A DNA stretch of 64,000 bases from contig NZ_CP055157.1 in assembly GCF_013367775.1 (NCBI RefSeq), forward strand, positions 1,901,001-1,965,000, read 5' to 3'. Position 1 is the stretch's first letter; each line of letters begins with the position of its first letter. Under the pieces are notes generated by a model. The model was not told the DNA's origin. It saw only the letters and a program-made list of their open reading frames with translations, and did not search any database. A program made the position numbers and the translations under genes. The stretch comes from Microbulbifer sp. YPW1. GTDB taxonomy: Bacteria; Pseudomonadota; Gammaproteobacteria; Pseudomonadales; Cellvibrionaceae. Shown one piece after another: positions 7,718-17,276 of the stretch.

Positions 7718-9031
7718 ATGTCCGAACTGAACACCAACGCATTCTGGATGCCGTTTACCCCCAACCGCACTTTCAAGGCAGCGCCGCGTATCGTCGAGCG
7801 CGCGGAGGGAATTTACCTGTTTGAAAAATCCGGTCGCAAGATCATCGACGCCACTGCAGGCCTGTGGTGTTCCAATGCCGGTCATTGCCGCACTGAAATC
7901 GCCGATGCGATCTCCGAGCAGGCGCGCAAGCTCGATTACAGCTCCATCTTCAATTTCGGCCACGAGCTGAGCTTTGAATACGCGGAGCGTCTGGTGCAGT
8001 ACACGCCGGATGGGCTGAACAAGGTGTTTTTCGGTAACTCCGGTTCCGAAGCGGTGGAGTCGGCGTTGAAGATTGCGTTGCAGTACCAACGCGCGCGCGG
8101 CAAGGGCTCGCGCACGATGTTTATCGGCCGTGAGAAGGGCTACCACGGGGTGAACTTTGGTGGCATTTCCGTGGGTGGTATTGCGCCGAATTACCAGAGC
8201 TTTGGCCAGCCGGTAAAAGCCAACCATATGCGTCATACGCTGGACATCGAACGCAACGCCTTCTCCAAAGGCCTGCCGGAACACGGTGTGGAGCTGGCGG
8301 AGGATCTGGAGCGGCTGGTGGCGTTCCACGGAGCGGACCAGATTGCGGCGGTGATTGTAGAGCCGTTCTCCGGTGCCGGTGGTGTGGTGTTACCGCCCAA
8401 GGGTTACCTGAAGCGTCTGCGCGAGATCTGTGACCAGCACGATCTGCTGCTGATTTTTGACGAGGTAATTTCCGGCTGGGGACGCACCGGTTCTCCGTTC
8501 GCGTCTCAGGAATTCGATGTAACGCCGGATATGATCACGTCTGCCAAGGGCATTACCAATGCCACCGTGCCGCTGGGTGCGGTATTCGTGAACGACAAGA
8601 TCTACAACACGGTGGTGGATGCTGCCGCTGAGGGCATGGTGGAGTTTTTCCATGGATACACCTATTCCGCACATCCGGTGGCCTGTGCAGCTGGGATGGC
8701 GACGCTGGATATCTACGATCGCGAGGGACTGCTGACCCGTGCGTCCGGGGATATCGGTAGCTACTGGGAGAACGCCCTGCACTCCCTGGCCGATCTTGAC
8801 AATGTCATCGACGTGCGCAACTACGGCCTGGTCGGCGCTATCGAGCTGCGTGCCCCGGAAGGACTTAAAGGCAAATTCGGTGCCAAGGCGTCGGCGTTGG
8901 CCTGGGAGGCAGGTGTGATGGCGCGCGGGATTGGCGATGCGCTGTGCATGTCCCCGCCGCTGATCATCGAGACCCACGAGATCGATACCATCGTGAATAC
9001 CCTGCGCGAGGTGATCTCCGGGTTGCGTTGA
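7718..9031 (+). CDS. Class-III omega-amino acid:pyruvate aminotransferase
   Basis: 437 residues starting MSELNTNAFWMPFTPNR, with GGAG seven bases before the ATG. It is a fold-type I, class-III PLP enzyme: GNSGSEAVESALKIA binds the PLP phosphate, YHGVNFGGISVGG follows, LLIFDEVISGWGRTG holds the ring-stacking Asp, and Lys277 in SAKGITNA forms the Schiff base. The start and central motifs are those of beta-alanine/omega-amino acid:pyruvate transaminases (AptA/BauA type), converting an omega-amino acid plus pyruvate into a semialdehyde plus L-alanine. The upstream dehydrogenase would oxidise the product. A symmetric TCTAATTTTTTAGA at 7691-7704, just before the ribosome-binding site, may be an operator. 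Confidence 0.88.
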   Translation: MSELNTNAFWMPFTPNRTFKAAPRIVERAEGIYLFEKSGRKIIDATAGLWCSNAGHCRTEIADAISEQARKLDYSSIFNFGHELSFEYAERLVQYTPDGLNKVFFGNSGSEAVESALKIALQYQRARGKGSRTMFIGREKGYHGVNFGGISVGGIAPNYQSFGQPVKANHMRHTLDIERNAFSKGLPEHGVELAEDLERLVAFHGADQIAAVIVEPFSGAGGVVLPPKGYLKRLREICDQHDLLLIFDEVISGWGRTGSPFASQEFDVTPDMITSAKGITNATVPLGAVFVNDKIYNTVVDAAAEGMVEFFHGYTYSAHPVACAAGMATLDIYDREGLLTRASGDIGSYWENALHSLADLDNVIDVRNYGLVGAIELRAPEGLKGKFGAKASALAWEAGVMARGIGDALCMSPPLIIETHEIDTIVNTLREVISGLR

Positions 9032-9410
9032 CGGTAATCCCGCAGCGGGTTCTGTGCGCGCTGCGGGACGAATAAAAAGGGAATAAAACTGTTCGGTCGG
9101 TCTGCTTGCTTAAGGTGGGATATTGTTGTTTGCACCTTACACTGAAGGGGTAGTCGGCCGAGCAGCAAAAGCGCGGGGCTGTGGTGGTCTGTGCGCTCTG
9201 CTGTGTTCGCCGGTCAGTATGGGAGAGCGGCGCAGCCGGCTACCAAGCGCACGCGGCCTCTGCCCGTATTGCCTCAGTTGCGACGGGCGGGGGTCGCGTG
9301 CAGCTATTTGATCGCAATTGAACTTTACTTTGAGTATTTCAAGTTAATCGGGTGGGGCCTTCGGTGCGCGCACGTGCGTGCCCCGGATTGTGTAGCTTGC
9401 GAGGCAGCCC
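9032..9410. other. Intergenic stretch with a GC hairpin
   Basis: 379 bases. At 9038-9068 a 10-bp perfect stem, TCCCGCAGCG with CGCTGCGGGA, closes an 11-nt loop just after the aminotransferase stop; it is not followed by a good T tract, so it is at best a weak terminator or 3'-end stabiliser. The rest is unremarkable and must contain the promoter of the next gene. No coding frame in it is convincing. Confidence 0.5.
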
Positions 9411-10265
9411 ATGCTCCGATTCCGCTCTCACCTTTCCCGACAATTCCCCATCGCTGCTCCGGCGAACGACACTCTTCAGGTGCGGCTGTTGTGCGGGGCT
9501 TGCTGTGCACTGCTGTTGATGTCTCCTGTCGCGACCCGGGCCCAGGATACGGGGCTGTCCAGCGCGGAGCCGCCGGAGGAGTATCGGCGCGATCCCAATC
9601 GTCAGCGCCAGTTGCCGGCGGGCGCCAGCCGGATCACCCTGAGCGGCAATATTTACTATTACGAGGGCGGGTATTTCTATCGCAAGGAAGACGATGGCTA
9701 CCTGCGGGTGGAGCCTCCGCTGGGCGCGGAACTGACGTTTGTTCCCTCTGGCAGTACCGGGTTCGAAATCGATGGGTGGCGCTTTTTCCTCAGCGGTACC
9801 GGCACCTTCTACCGCTATGAGCCGAAGCGACGCAGTTATGTCGTGACAACGCCGCCCTATGAATGGCGGCGCTACTACAATGGGGATCTTGTCGGCGCCT
9901 ACGAGGACCGCCTATACGGTTACCCGGACAAAGACCTCGATGACCTGCGCGACCGCTCCGGTATTCCCCGCGCCTATCCCCCCGATGCGGTAGACCCCGA
10001 CGCGATGGACGGTGAGGGCGTGCCGCTGTTCGAAGCGGAGGGCTACCGCGATCGCCGTCGAAGTCCGCGGCGTCCCTACGCCAATGCACGCCCACCCTAC
10101 GATGCCAGCGGCGAGCGCTACGACAACCGCGCGCTGGTGGAGTCCGCCTGTCGCCAGGATGCATCGGATGCCGCACGCCGGGGCAGCACCCTGCAGGACC
10201 AGAGGCTGCGCATTTACCAGCGGGAGTATCGCGACTGTATCCAGCGCTACGACCGGCGGCGCTGA
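9411..10265 (+). CDS. Exported protein, DUF6515-like
   Basis: 284 residues with a membrane-spanning signal at about 20-45 ending VATRAQ, so probably periplasmic. The following region has NIYYYEGGYFYRKEDDGYL, RVEPPLGAELTFVPSG and a second FYRY repeat; short Tyr-rich beta strands of this kind define the DUF6515 group, whose function is unknown. The C-terminal third is Arg/Asp/Tyr-rich, likely disordered, and ends with CRQDASDAARRG...YRDCIQRYDRRR. GAGG precedes the ATG. It is upstream of, and probably unlinked to, the MscS-type channel 115 bases away. Confidence 0.75.
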   Translation: MLRFRSHLSRQFPIAAPANDTLQVRLLCGACCALLLMSPVATRAQDTGLSSAEPPEEYRRDPNRQRQLPAGASRITLSGNIYYYEGGYFYRKEDDGYLRVEPPLGAELTFVPSGSTGFEIDGWRFFLSGTGTFYRYEPKRRSYVVTTPPYEWRRYYNGDLVGAYEDRLYGYPDKDLDDLRDRSGIPRAYPPDAVDPDAMDGEGVPLFEAEGYRDRRRSPRRPYANARPPYDASGERYDNRALVESACRQDASDAARRGSTLQDQRLRIYQREYRDCIQRYDRRR

Positions 10266-10379
10266 GACCGTTTCCCTGTCATCTACACTGATACAGATGC
10301 GCGCTCAGCGCAGGTTGTCCGCTGCGGTGCCTGATGTCGGCATCGCCTGCGATCCAGATGTACAGGGACTGTCTCGGAC

Positions 10380-12719
10380 ATGGGAGCTATCGGCGCCACT
10401 TTTTTCCTGCATTGCTCGCAATTCCCCCGTTCTGCGGCAATAACTCTGCGCGCGTTTCTGGCATGCCTGTGCCTGTTGTTTTTGTTGTTCCCTGCGCTGG
10501 CTACGGCGCAACTTCCCACCCAGAAGCCGAAAGAATTTACCCCGGTTATTCCCGATTTCAATCAGCTCGCCGCAGACTGGTGGACCCAGTGGCCGGAGGC
10601 CACCCATGAGCAGCGCACAGCGTGGCTTGAGGAGGTGGAAAAAGCGTGGCAGGACTGGCGCTCTAACCTGCCGGAGGAGGCGCAGCTCGCCGAGGAAGTC
10701 AAACTCATCGACGGGCGATTCAACAGTATTCGAAAGATCTGGGAAAAGCGTGATGAGTTGAAAAAAGTCAGCGTTTTGCCGGATGTCACCTTCCCGAAAA
10801 ATCCCACTGTCCTGCAGTGGGCAGATTCCGACGCGGCCGTAACCCGCGGCAGGCAGCGCTTTGCCGGTATGAGGCTGGAAAAGTCGCAGATGGACGAGGC
10901 GGTGAGTCTGTCTCTGACCCACCTGCGGGATACAGTGGGCAAACTGCGGGATAAGAATCGCGCGGATGCCAAGCACCTCAAAGCCACCCTGGATGTCTTC
11001 CTGGCTCAACTCAGTCATCTTCAGGTGCTCGAAGAGCAGAGCATGGTCAATGAACAGATTGCCGCCTGGGATGAAGAGCTGAAATATGCCGATGCAGAGC
11101 TGACACGAATGCTAAAGGAGCTTCAGTACAGCGAGGAGGCAGTGCAGAAGCTGGGGGAAGCCCGCACCAAAGAAAAGTCCAGCCTGGAAGAGCTGACACG
11201 GGAGCGCAATGATTCCCGCAACCTGATATTTGAAAGCTCCGATGCCGCCGTGACCATGGAGCAGCAGATCCGGTTGATGAATTACAGTGTGGAGGCAATG
11301 GAAAACCGCCTGCAATTGCGCAAGCAGGAATTGTTATTAGCTATCAACAATGTACTGGCCCCTGCCGGTGACAAGCAGAAGCTATCGGTCGATAAGGACC
11401 TGGTGAGCAATGCGGAAACTGTCCACGAGAACCTCAATCGACAGCTCAATGTGCGCCAGCGCCAGATCGTTGCCTGGGTGGGGGAAGACAGCAAGGCGAT
11501 GCGCAAGTGGTGGAGGCAGTTTGAAAAGGTCGACAGTGGGCTCGGCCGTGTGCGCGACCTGCTCGATGATATACAGCGCTACGAAAACGCCCAGTTGTTT
11601 GTCTACCAGCGCCAGCAGGGCTGGTGGCAGACCATGGGCGATCGGCTGCTGCTGCAATTCCGGAATCTGCGCACCAGCTGGCGCAACCTGGCCAATTACG
11701 AGCTGTTCGCCATCAGTGAGCAGCCGATCACCCTGAAGGATATCGCCCAGATGGTCCTGGTGATCATCGTCGCCTGGGCCTGCTCGCGCTTGCTCAACTG
11801 GATCTTGCGGCGCATGGTGCGCAAAAACCGCACCAGTGAGCAGGGGGCCTACACCCTGTGGCGTATCCTCAATTACTGCATTGTGCTGATCACCTTCGTG
11901 ATTATTCTCACCATGGTGGGGCTGGATACTTCCAAGCTGACACTGATCGCCGGCGCCCTGTCTGTGGGTATCGGCTTTGGCATGCAGGCAATTTTTTCCA
12001 ATTTTATTTCCGGCATTATCCTGTTGTTCGAACAGCCGCTACGGGTGGGGGATCTGGTGGAGCTGGAATCCGGGGTGTTCGGGCGTATCCGCGATATCAA
12101 TGTGCGCTCTACCCGGATCACGACACGCGACAATGTGGATATTCTGGTACCCAACTCCGAGTTCGTCACCGGGCGGGTAACCAACCACACCCTGGAAGAC
12201 CCGGTGCGTCGCATCCATGTGATTTTCGGGGTGGCCTACGGTACCGATCCGGAAGTGGTGCGGGAGGCGGCCATGGAAGCGGCGGAACGCGTCCCGGTGA
12301 CCTATAGCAACTGGCAGCGCAAAACCGAGGTGTGGCTCACCGGGTTTGGCGACAGTTCACTGGATTTCAAGCTGGTGGTGTGGGTCAACAGCAATGCGGT
12401 GTCTTCCCTCGGGGACCTCAACGCGCTGTACAACATTGAGCTGCTGCGGGAGTTCACCCAGCGGGGAATCGAGATTCCGTTCCCGCAACGAGACCTGCAT
12501 GTGCGCAGCTGGGGAGATACGGAGGCAGCGCTAGGAAATGCCCCTGCAGATACTTCCGGGGATGGGGGTGCCCCACAGGACTCCACACACCAGCCGCAGG
12601 CGGAGCGCCGCGGTTCGGCTGGGATCGAAGACTGGTCCAGCGAGGGTGACACCGATGGCGGCGACAGCGGAGGTGATGGCACGGCAGGGGGTGACGACGG
12701 CGGATCGCCTGGTCACTGA
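10380..12719 (+). CDS. MscS-type mechanosensitive channel with long periplasmic coiled coil
   Basis: 779 residues. A signal segment (about 20-45, ending ALATAQ) leads into a long helical, charged region (about 60-440) with coiled-coil character. Membrane helices near 455-480, 500-525 and the pore helix follow; the pore/beta segment GFGMQAIFSNFISGIILLFE then RVGDLVELESGVFGRI is the MscS hallmark, and the cytoplasmic vestibule runs to about residue 710. The size is intermediate between MscS (286) and MscK (1120). The last 65 residues are rich in Gly/Asp/Ser/Glu and probably disordered. Role: release of solutes on osmotic downshock, by family. A SD-like AGGGA precedes the ATG. Confidence 0.9.
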   Translation: MGAIGATFFLHCSQFPRSAAITLRAFLACLCLLFLLFPALATAQLPTQKPKEFTPVIPDFNQLAADWWTQWPEATHEQRTAWLEEVEKAWQDWRSNLPEEAQLAEEVKLIDGRFNSIRKIWEKRDELKKVSVLPDVTFPKNPTVLQWADSDAAVTRGRQRFAGMRLEKSQMDEAVSLSLTHLRDTVGKLRDKNRADAKHLKATLDVFLAQLSHLQVLEEQSMVNEQIAAWDEELKYADAELTRMLKELQYSEEAVQKLGEARTKEKSSLEELTRERNDSRNLIFESSDAAVTMEQQIRLMNYSVEAMENRLQLRKQELLLAINNVLAPAGDKQKLSVDKDLVSNAETVHENLNRQLNVRQRQIVAWVGEDSKAMRKWWRQFEKVDSGLGRVRDLLDDIQRYENAQLFVYQRQQGWWQTMGDRLLLQFRNLRTSWRNLANYELFAISEQPITLKDIAQMVLVIIVAWACSRLLNWILRRMVRKNRTSEQGAYTLWRILNYCIVLITFVIILTMVGLDTSKLTLIAGALSVGIGFGMQAIFSNFISGIILLFEQPLRVGDLVELESGVFGRIRDINVRSTRITTRDNVDILVPNSEFVTGRVTNHTLEDPVRRIHVIFGVAYGTDPEVVREAAMEAAERVPVTYSNWQRKTEVWLTGFGDSSLDFKLVVWVNSNAVSSLGDLNALYNIELLREFTQRGIEIPFPQRDLHVRSWGDTEAALGNAPADTSGDGGAPQDSTHQPQAERRGSAGIEDWSSEGDTDGGDSGGDGTAGGDDGGSPGH

Positions 12720-12840
12720 CGTCTTTTTTCGCATTCTGGCTCTGTATCGCCCGGCGGGGGCTGTTCATAATCGCCAGCCCCTGTATTCTGGGGTGAATTA
12801 ACCCTGAACCCTTACTGTCACTCGAGTTGCAGGTCCGACC

Positions 12841-14247
12841 TTGCTGATTATTCCCATTCAGAACAAACCCGACTGGCGCCGTCCGCCGCTGGTGTGTTTT
12901 GCCCTGATTCTCGCTAACCTCCTGGTGTTTGTGCTCTACCAGAGCGGCGACGAGTCCCGCTGGCAGGCAGCGGAGGAATATTACTTCTCCAGTGATCTGC
13001 CGACCCTGGAAGAGCAGCGCTTCTATGAGTTTGTGGGAGCGGAAAAGCCCGAGTGGCGATCCCTGGCACAGGGCGCGGGGGAGGAGTTCATCTACGAGCA
13101 GTTGCTGTGGAGTCGCGAGTTTCACCATTGGCTAGTGCCGCAGCTGGAGAGGGAAGGTAAACAGCAGTGGCTGCAGCAGCGCCAGCAGTTCGCGGAGATG
13201 CGCGATCGCCTGTCCAGCTTTGCCTACGGGCTGACGCCGGCAGAGCCGACCCTGAAAGGGGCGCTCGGGCATATGTTCCTGCACGGTGGCTGGGAGCACC
13301 TGCTGGGGAACATGATCTTTTTGCTGTTGTTTGGCCTGTCGGTGGAGTTGGCGCTGGGCGCGGCGTGGTTTATCGGTCTTTACCTGCTGGGTGGACTGGC
13401 GGCGGCCGGCCTGCATATGGGGGTGGAGGCCGGAAGTCTGATGCCGGTCATCGGTGCCTCCGGAGCGGTATCCGCGGTGATGGGGATGTTCGTCGCGGTT
13501 TACGGTGTGCGCCGCCTGCGATTTTTTTACACCCTCGGTTTTGCTTTCGGTGAATTCACGGCGCCGGCGCTGCTGGTACTGCCCCTGTGGCTGGGCAAGG
13601 AGGTTTTCGGCTACTTCTTTGGCAACGACAACATTGCCTACTGGGCGCACTTCGGTGGCCTGGTGGCGGGCTTCGTGTGCACCATGGTTTTGATCCGGCT
13701 GCGTCCCAGCCGAGAAATCCATGTGGAAGAGGACCTGCCCCCCACACCGGAGCAGCTGGCCCTCGCGCGTATCGAATCCCTGCAGAACAGTGGCAAGTTG
13801 CTGGAAGCCAGCGAAGCTGCGGCCAGTGCCCAGCGGCAGCACCCGGAGTCGCTGCCGTTGATCCACAAGTCCATCGAACTCACCGCCCTGGCGCCGGAAA
13901 GCGAGGCCCACCACCGGGCCTGGCTGGCACTGTTTGCCCTGGCGCGGTCTCCGGCGCAGGCGTTCGAGCCTATCGCTTCCGGGGTCGAGGAGTATGTACA
14001 GCGGGTGCGCGAGCCGCGGGCGCTTAATGTGCGGGTATGCCTGCTGCTGGCGCAGCGGGCGGCCCGGGAAAAGCATTGGGGGCTGGTGGAAAGTCTGTTG
14101 CAGCGCTTGCGGCAGAAAGATCAGCGCCACCCGTTGATGGCACGCCTGGCCAATGGCCTGGTGGAGCATTACCGCCGCTGTGGCGACGAGGAGCGCGCGC
14201 GCAGGGCACTGGATTTTGCCCGGGCGTTGCAGCCGACGGCAATCTAG
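12841..14247 (+). CDS. Rhomboid-family intramembrane serine protease with C-terminal helical repeat domain
   Basis: 468 residues from a TTG codon, chosen because no ATG or GTG fits and MLIIPIQNKPDWRRPP is the usual rhomboid start. Membrane helix 1 is at about 17-34; a soluble insert of roughly 95 residues follows before helix 2, which carries HMFLHGGWEHLLGNM. The catalytic dyad is Ser207 in GASGAVSAVMG and His270 in AHFGGLVAG. After the last helix (about 275-288) come about 180 residues of helical, TPR-like sequence, which could select substrates or partners. Function by family: cleavage of transmembrane segments within the inner membrane. It stands alone; the next gene converges on it. Confidence 0.9.
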   Translation: MLIIPIQNKPDWRRPPLVCFALILANLLVFVLYQSGDESRWQAAEEYYFSSDLPTLEEQRFYEFVGAEKPEWRSLAQGAGEEFIYEQLLWSREFHHWLVPQLEREGKQQWLQQRQQFAEMRDRLSSFAYGLTPAEPTLKGALGHMFLHGGWEHLLGNMIFLLLFGLSVELALGAAWFIGLYLLGGLAAAGLHMGVEAGSLMPVIGASGAVSAVMGMFVAVYGVRRLRFFYTLGFAFGEFTAPALLVLPLWLGKEVFGYFFGNDNIAYWAHFGGLVAGFVCTMVLIRLRPSREIHVEEDLPPTPEQLALARIESLQNSGKLLEASEAAASAQRQHPESLPLIHKSIELTALAPESEAHHRAWLALFALARSPAQAFEPIASGVEEYVQRVREPRALNVRVCLLLAQRAAREKHWGLVESLLQRLRQKDQRHPLMARLANGLVEHYRRCGDEERARRALDFARALQPTAI

Positions 14248-14317
14248 CTGTCACTATTGGCCATGAGTGGCGGCACCACTACCGGGTAGAGGCGCCTTCG
14301 CATACGACAATAAAGCT

Positions 14318-15748
14318 CTAAGCCGGCTGCGTAGCTTCTTCGGCTGCGAGAATCGTCTCCAGCTGTTTCACCTCGCCAAGTACCGCACTTTTTGGAAACT
14401 TGCTGCGCACAAACGCCAGTAGCTTGCGGCTGTTATCGGTGCGGTTGAAACCATCCATATAGATTTTTGCCAGCAGCAGGTAGGCGCTGTCGAGCCGCGT
14501 GTAGTGCGGGTCTTCCTTGTGCAGGTTGTTGATCAGTGACAGCGCCGGTTTGAACTGGCGCTGCCGATACAGCGCTTCGGCGATCTGGTGGCGTAGCAGT
14601 GACTTGTCGATGGTCGGTGCGCCGTGGCTGCGCGTCGTGGCCAGGTAAAGCTCTGCCGCTTTGTGCGCTTGGTTCAGTTTCACAAATCGCTCCAGCAGAT
14701 GCGGTCCTAGCTCGCGCAGTGCTTTTTTATCATCTGTTGCCAGCAGCAGACGGTAATAGCGTTCATTCAGCGCGATATCGTCCGGTTGCTGGCGTAGTAC
14801 CGTAACCAGCGTTTTACGCGCTTCCTCGTGGCGGCCCTCCCGCAACAGAATCCCCGCATCCGCCAGCGCCTTCAGGCGATCGAACTCCAGCGCTTCGAGA
14901 AACTCCTCGTCTTCCACCTGCGCCACTACACCCAGTTTGCGCTGCCTGGTGAGGCAGATGTAGCCCATCATGGCGCTGGTGACGATGGAGAAATAGCTGG
15001 TGACGAACGCCACCAGTGGCAATAGCAGCCACACCGGGAGCTTGCCCACTACCGCGGGTAGCAGCAGAGCGGGCGCTGCCGAAACCGCACTGGTGGATAG
15101 CCACAGCAGCCAGTAGGGCCAGCCGATAATCAGGGTGAAATGCAGCAGTTTGAGCGGGTTTACCGCGGCGCGCATGCTGTGCTCCAGCGCCAGTACGATC
15201 ATTGCCGCCGGGGTCAGTAGCGACAGGGCAATGGAGTACACCTGTACCGCGCCCTCGCCGAGCATGGCAAACAGGACCCCGGCGCCACCGGCCACCAGAA
15301 TCATACCGATCACCTTGGCGAATACCGCAGCGCTGCGGCCGTCCTGGGCATCGCCGAAACTGGGGGCCTGCAGCTGGCCGCTGGCCAGTTTCTCGATCAC
15401 CAGCAGGTTGTAACGCATCACTACCGCGAGTGTGGCAACAAACACAAAGATCGAGAGGAATCCCAGGCCGGTCATGGCGAGGGCGGCGACGGCACAGATG
15501 GCGGAGATGGTCAGCGGGCCCGCGGAGAAGGCGTAGCGGAAGTAGAAAGGGGCCATCTGCCAGAAAGGCTTGGCCTTGTTGCTGGCGCCGACATTCTCAA
15601 GACGCTTGTTACACAGTACGCATTTGGGGGTGGACTGGTAGTAATTATCCACCGCACCGGGCACGCAATCGCTGCAGTAATCCTTGCTGCAGCCGGTACA
15701 TTGCCAGACGGCGGGCGCCGCGGAATGGTAGTGGCAGGCTGTTCCCAT
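14318..15748 (-). CDS. B-box zinc-finger / polytopic membrane / TPR protein
   Basis: 476 residues from the ATG at 15748 (AGGGA upstream). Parts in order: a B-box-like zinc-binding segment at the N-terminus (CHYHSAAPAVWQCTGCSKDYC, then CVPGAVD and CVLCNKRL), about six hydrophobic segments between residues 65 and 300 (Yip1/DUF-type membrane block), and a C-terminal soluble domain from about 310 with TPR-like helix pairs (EARKTLVTVLRQQPDDIALN; KPALSLINNLHKEDP). Family members of this B-box plus membrane layout are found in gammaproteobacteria but I know no assigned role. It converges with the rhomboid gene and is divergent from pepB, only 144 bases apart. Confidence 0.8.
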   Translation of the reverse strand: MGTACHYHSAAPAVWQCTGCSKDYCSDCVPGAVDNYYQSTPKCVLCNKRLENVGASNKAKPFWQMAPFYFRYAFSAGPLTISAICAVAALAMTGLGFLSIFVFVATLAVVMRYNLLVIEKLASGQLQAPSFGDAQDGRSAAVFAKVIGMILVAGGAGVLFAMLGEGAVQVYSIALSLLTPAAMIVLALEHSMRAAVNPLKLLHFTLIIGWPYWLLWLSTSAVSAAPALLLPAVVGKLPVWLLLPLVAFVTSYFSIVTSAMMGYICLTRQRKLGVVAQVEDEEFLEALEFDRLKALADAGILLREGRHEEARKTLVTVLRQQPDDIALNERYYRLLLATDDKKALRELGPHLLERFVKLNQAHKAAELYLATTRSHGAPTIDKSLLRHQIAEALYRQRQFKPALSLINNLHKEDPHYTRLDSAYLLLAKIYMDGFNRTDNSRKLLAFVRSKFPKSAVLGEVKQLETILAAEEATQPA

Positions 15749-15892
15749 GGTAACTATCCCTGTTGTTCTTTTTAGCCCATGCAGTGTATCGGCAGATTCC
15801 CCGGCGGCGCAAACCACCACTTGCAGCCTGCTAGACTGACCCAATATTGTGTGTCAGACACTTCCTTTCCATCACAAAATCAAGGTGTACAC

Positions 15893-17182
15893 ATGACAAC
15901 AGCGATGCAGGTACGGCTGGACAGCGCCGCGGCGGCGGATCACTGGGGTAAGAACGCTCTGCTGAGCTTCAGCGACAGCGAGGCCTGTATCCACGCCACC
16001 GAGGCCACCGGCGGTACTTTGGTCGCGGTACAGCGCGCCGCGCGCCGGCTGGACGGCATGGGCGTGACGGATGTCGCCCTGACCGGCGACAACTGGGACC
16101 TGGAAAGCCGCTGGAGCTTCTGGGCCGGCTATTACAACCCGAATCGCAAGAGCACCCTTGACTGGGGCGTTGCCGAGGGCGATGAGTTCAAGGAACTGGA
16201 GGCGCGCAAAGCGGCGAGCCTGTGGGTGCGGGAAATCACCAACGGCTCTCCGGAAAACGTCTATCCCCGTGCACTGGCGGAAAGCGCTGCAGATATGCTG
16301 CAACAGCTGGCCCCGGATGCGGTGAGCTACCGTATCGTCTCCGGCGATGAACTGCTGGACGAGGGTTTTATGGGGATCCACAACGTGGGTCGTGGCAGCG
16401 TACGCGGCGGTGCCATGCTGCAGCTGGATTACAACCCCGCCGGGGATGATGCTGCGCCTGTGGATATCTGTCTGGTGGGCAAGGGCATCACGTTTGATTC
16501 CGGTGGTTACAGCATCAAGCCATCTGCCGGTATGGCGCACATGAAGTCCGATATGGGCGGGGCGGCGATGGTTGCCGGCGGTCTGGCGCTGGCGATCGCG
16601 CGCGGCTTGAACAAGCGTGTGAAGCTTTACCTGTGCTGCGCGGAAAACCTGATTTCCGGTCACGCGTTCAAGTTGGGTGATGTAATTACCTACAAAAATG
16701 GGGTGACGGCGGAAATCCTGAATACCGATGCGGAGGGGCGTCTGGTACTGGCAGACGGTCTGATCGCGGCGAGTGAGGAAAGCCCGCGCTATATCCTGGA
16801 TGCTGCAACCTTGACTGGCGCTGCGAAAATGGCGGTTGGCCGGGATTACAATTCGGTGTTGAGTCTGGAAGACGAGATGGCCGATAAAGTGTTGAATGCA
16901 GCCAAGCAGGAAAACGAAAAAGCCTGGCGTCTGCCGCTGGAAAAATTCCACCTGGAGCAGATTCCTTCCGGGTTTGCGGAAATTGCCAATGTGGGCATGG
17001 ATGGCACGCCCGGCGCTTCTACCGCGGCCGCTTTCCTGGCCAAGTTTGTGCGCGATGAAGGGCGCGGTTGGGTACATATGGACCTTTCCGGTTCTTACCT
17101 GCCTTCGCCGAATGATCAGTGGGCACAGGGAGCCAAGGGACACGGGTTCCGTACCATTGCTCGCTTCTTAATGGATAACTGA
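15893..17182 (+). CDS. pepB: Peptidase B (M17 leucyl aminopeptidase family)
   Basis: 429 residues from the ATG at 15893, close to the 427 residues of Escherichia coli PepB; an upstream in-frame start adds 38 residues of no family resemblance. M17 motifs are intact: the metal-binding KGITFDSGGYSIK, MKSDMGGAAM, the signature NTDAEGRLVLADGL with the second metal ligands, and DAATLTGAAKMAVG. The enzyme removes N-terminal residues from peptides as a cytoplasmic dinuclear-metal hexamer. It is a single gene, divergent from the B-box gene; the ribosome-binding site is AAGGTG eight bases upstream. Confidence 0.93.
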   Translation: MTTAMQVRLDSAAAADHWGKNALLSFSDSEACIHATEATGGTLVAVQRAARRLDGMGVTDVALTGDNWDLESRWSFWAGYYNPNRKSTLDWGVAEGDEFKELEARKAASLWVREITNGSPENVYPRALAESAADMLQQLAPDAVSYRIVSGDELLDEGFMGIHNVGRGSVRGGAMLQLDYNPAGDDAAPVDICLVGKGITFDSGGYSIKPSAGMAHMKSDMGGAAMVAGGLALAIARGLNKRVKLYLCCAENLISGHAFKLGDVITYKNGVTAEILNTDAEGRLVLADGLIAASEESPRYILDAATLTGAAKMAVGRDYNSVLSLEDEMADKVLNAAKQENEKAWRLPLEKFHLEQIPSGFAEIANVGMDGTPGASTAAAFLAKFVRDEGRGWVHMDLSGSYLPSPNDQWAQGAKGHGFRTIARFLMDN

Positions 17183-17276
17183 TTTGGTTTCCGGGTAGCC
17201 GCTAAGTAGGTTTGGTGGCGGTGGAGCACCGGGGATTCGGCCATTGGGATTTGATTGGATTAATTGGACGGTGGTT

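Noticed and set aside
15872..17143. 423-codon minus-strand frame opposite pepB
   Set aside because: High-GC shadow of a real gene; His/Arg-rich with no domain. Similar long shadows lie opposite uxaC, the rhomboid gene and the third TonB receptor gene.
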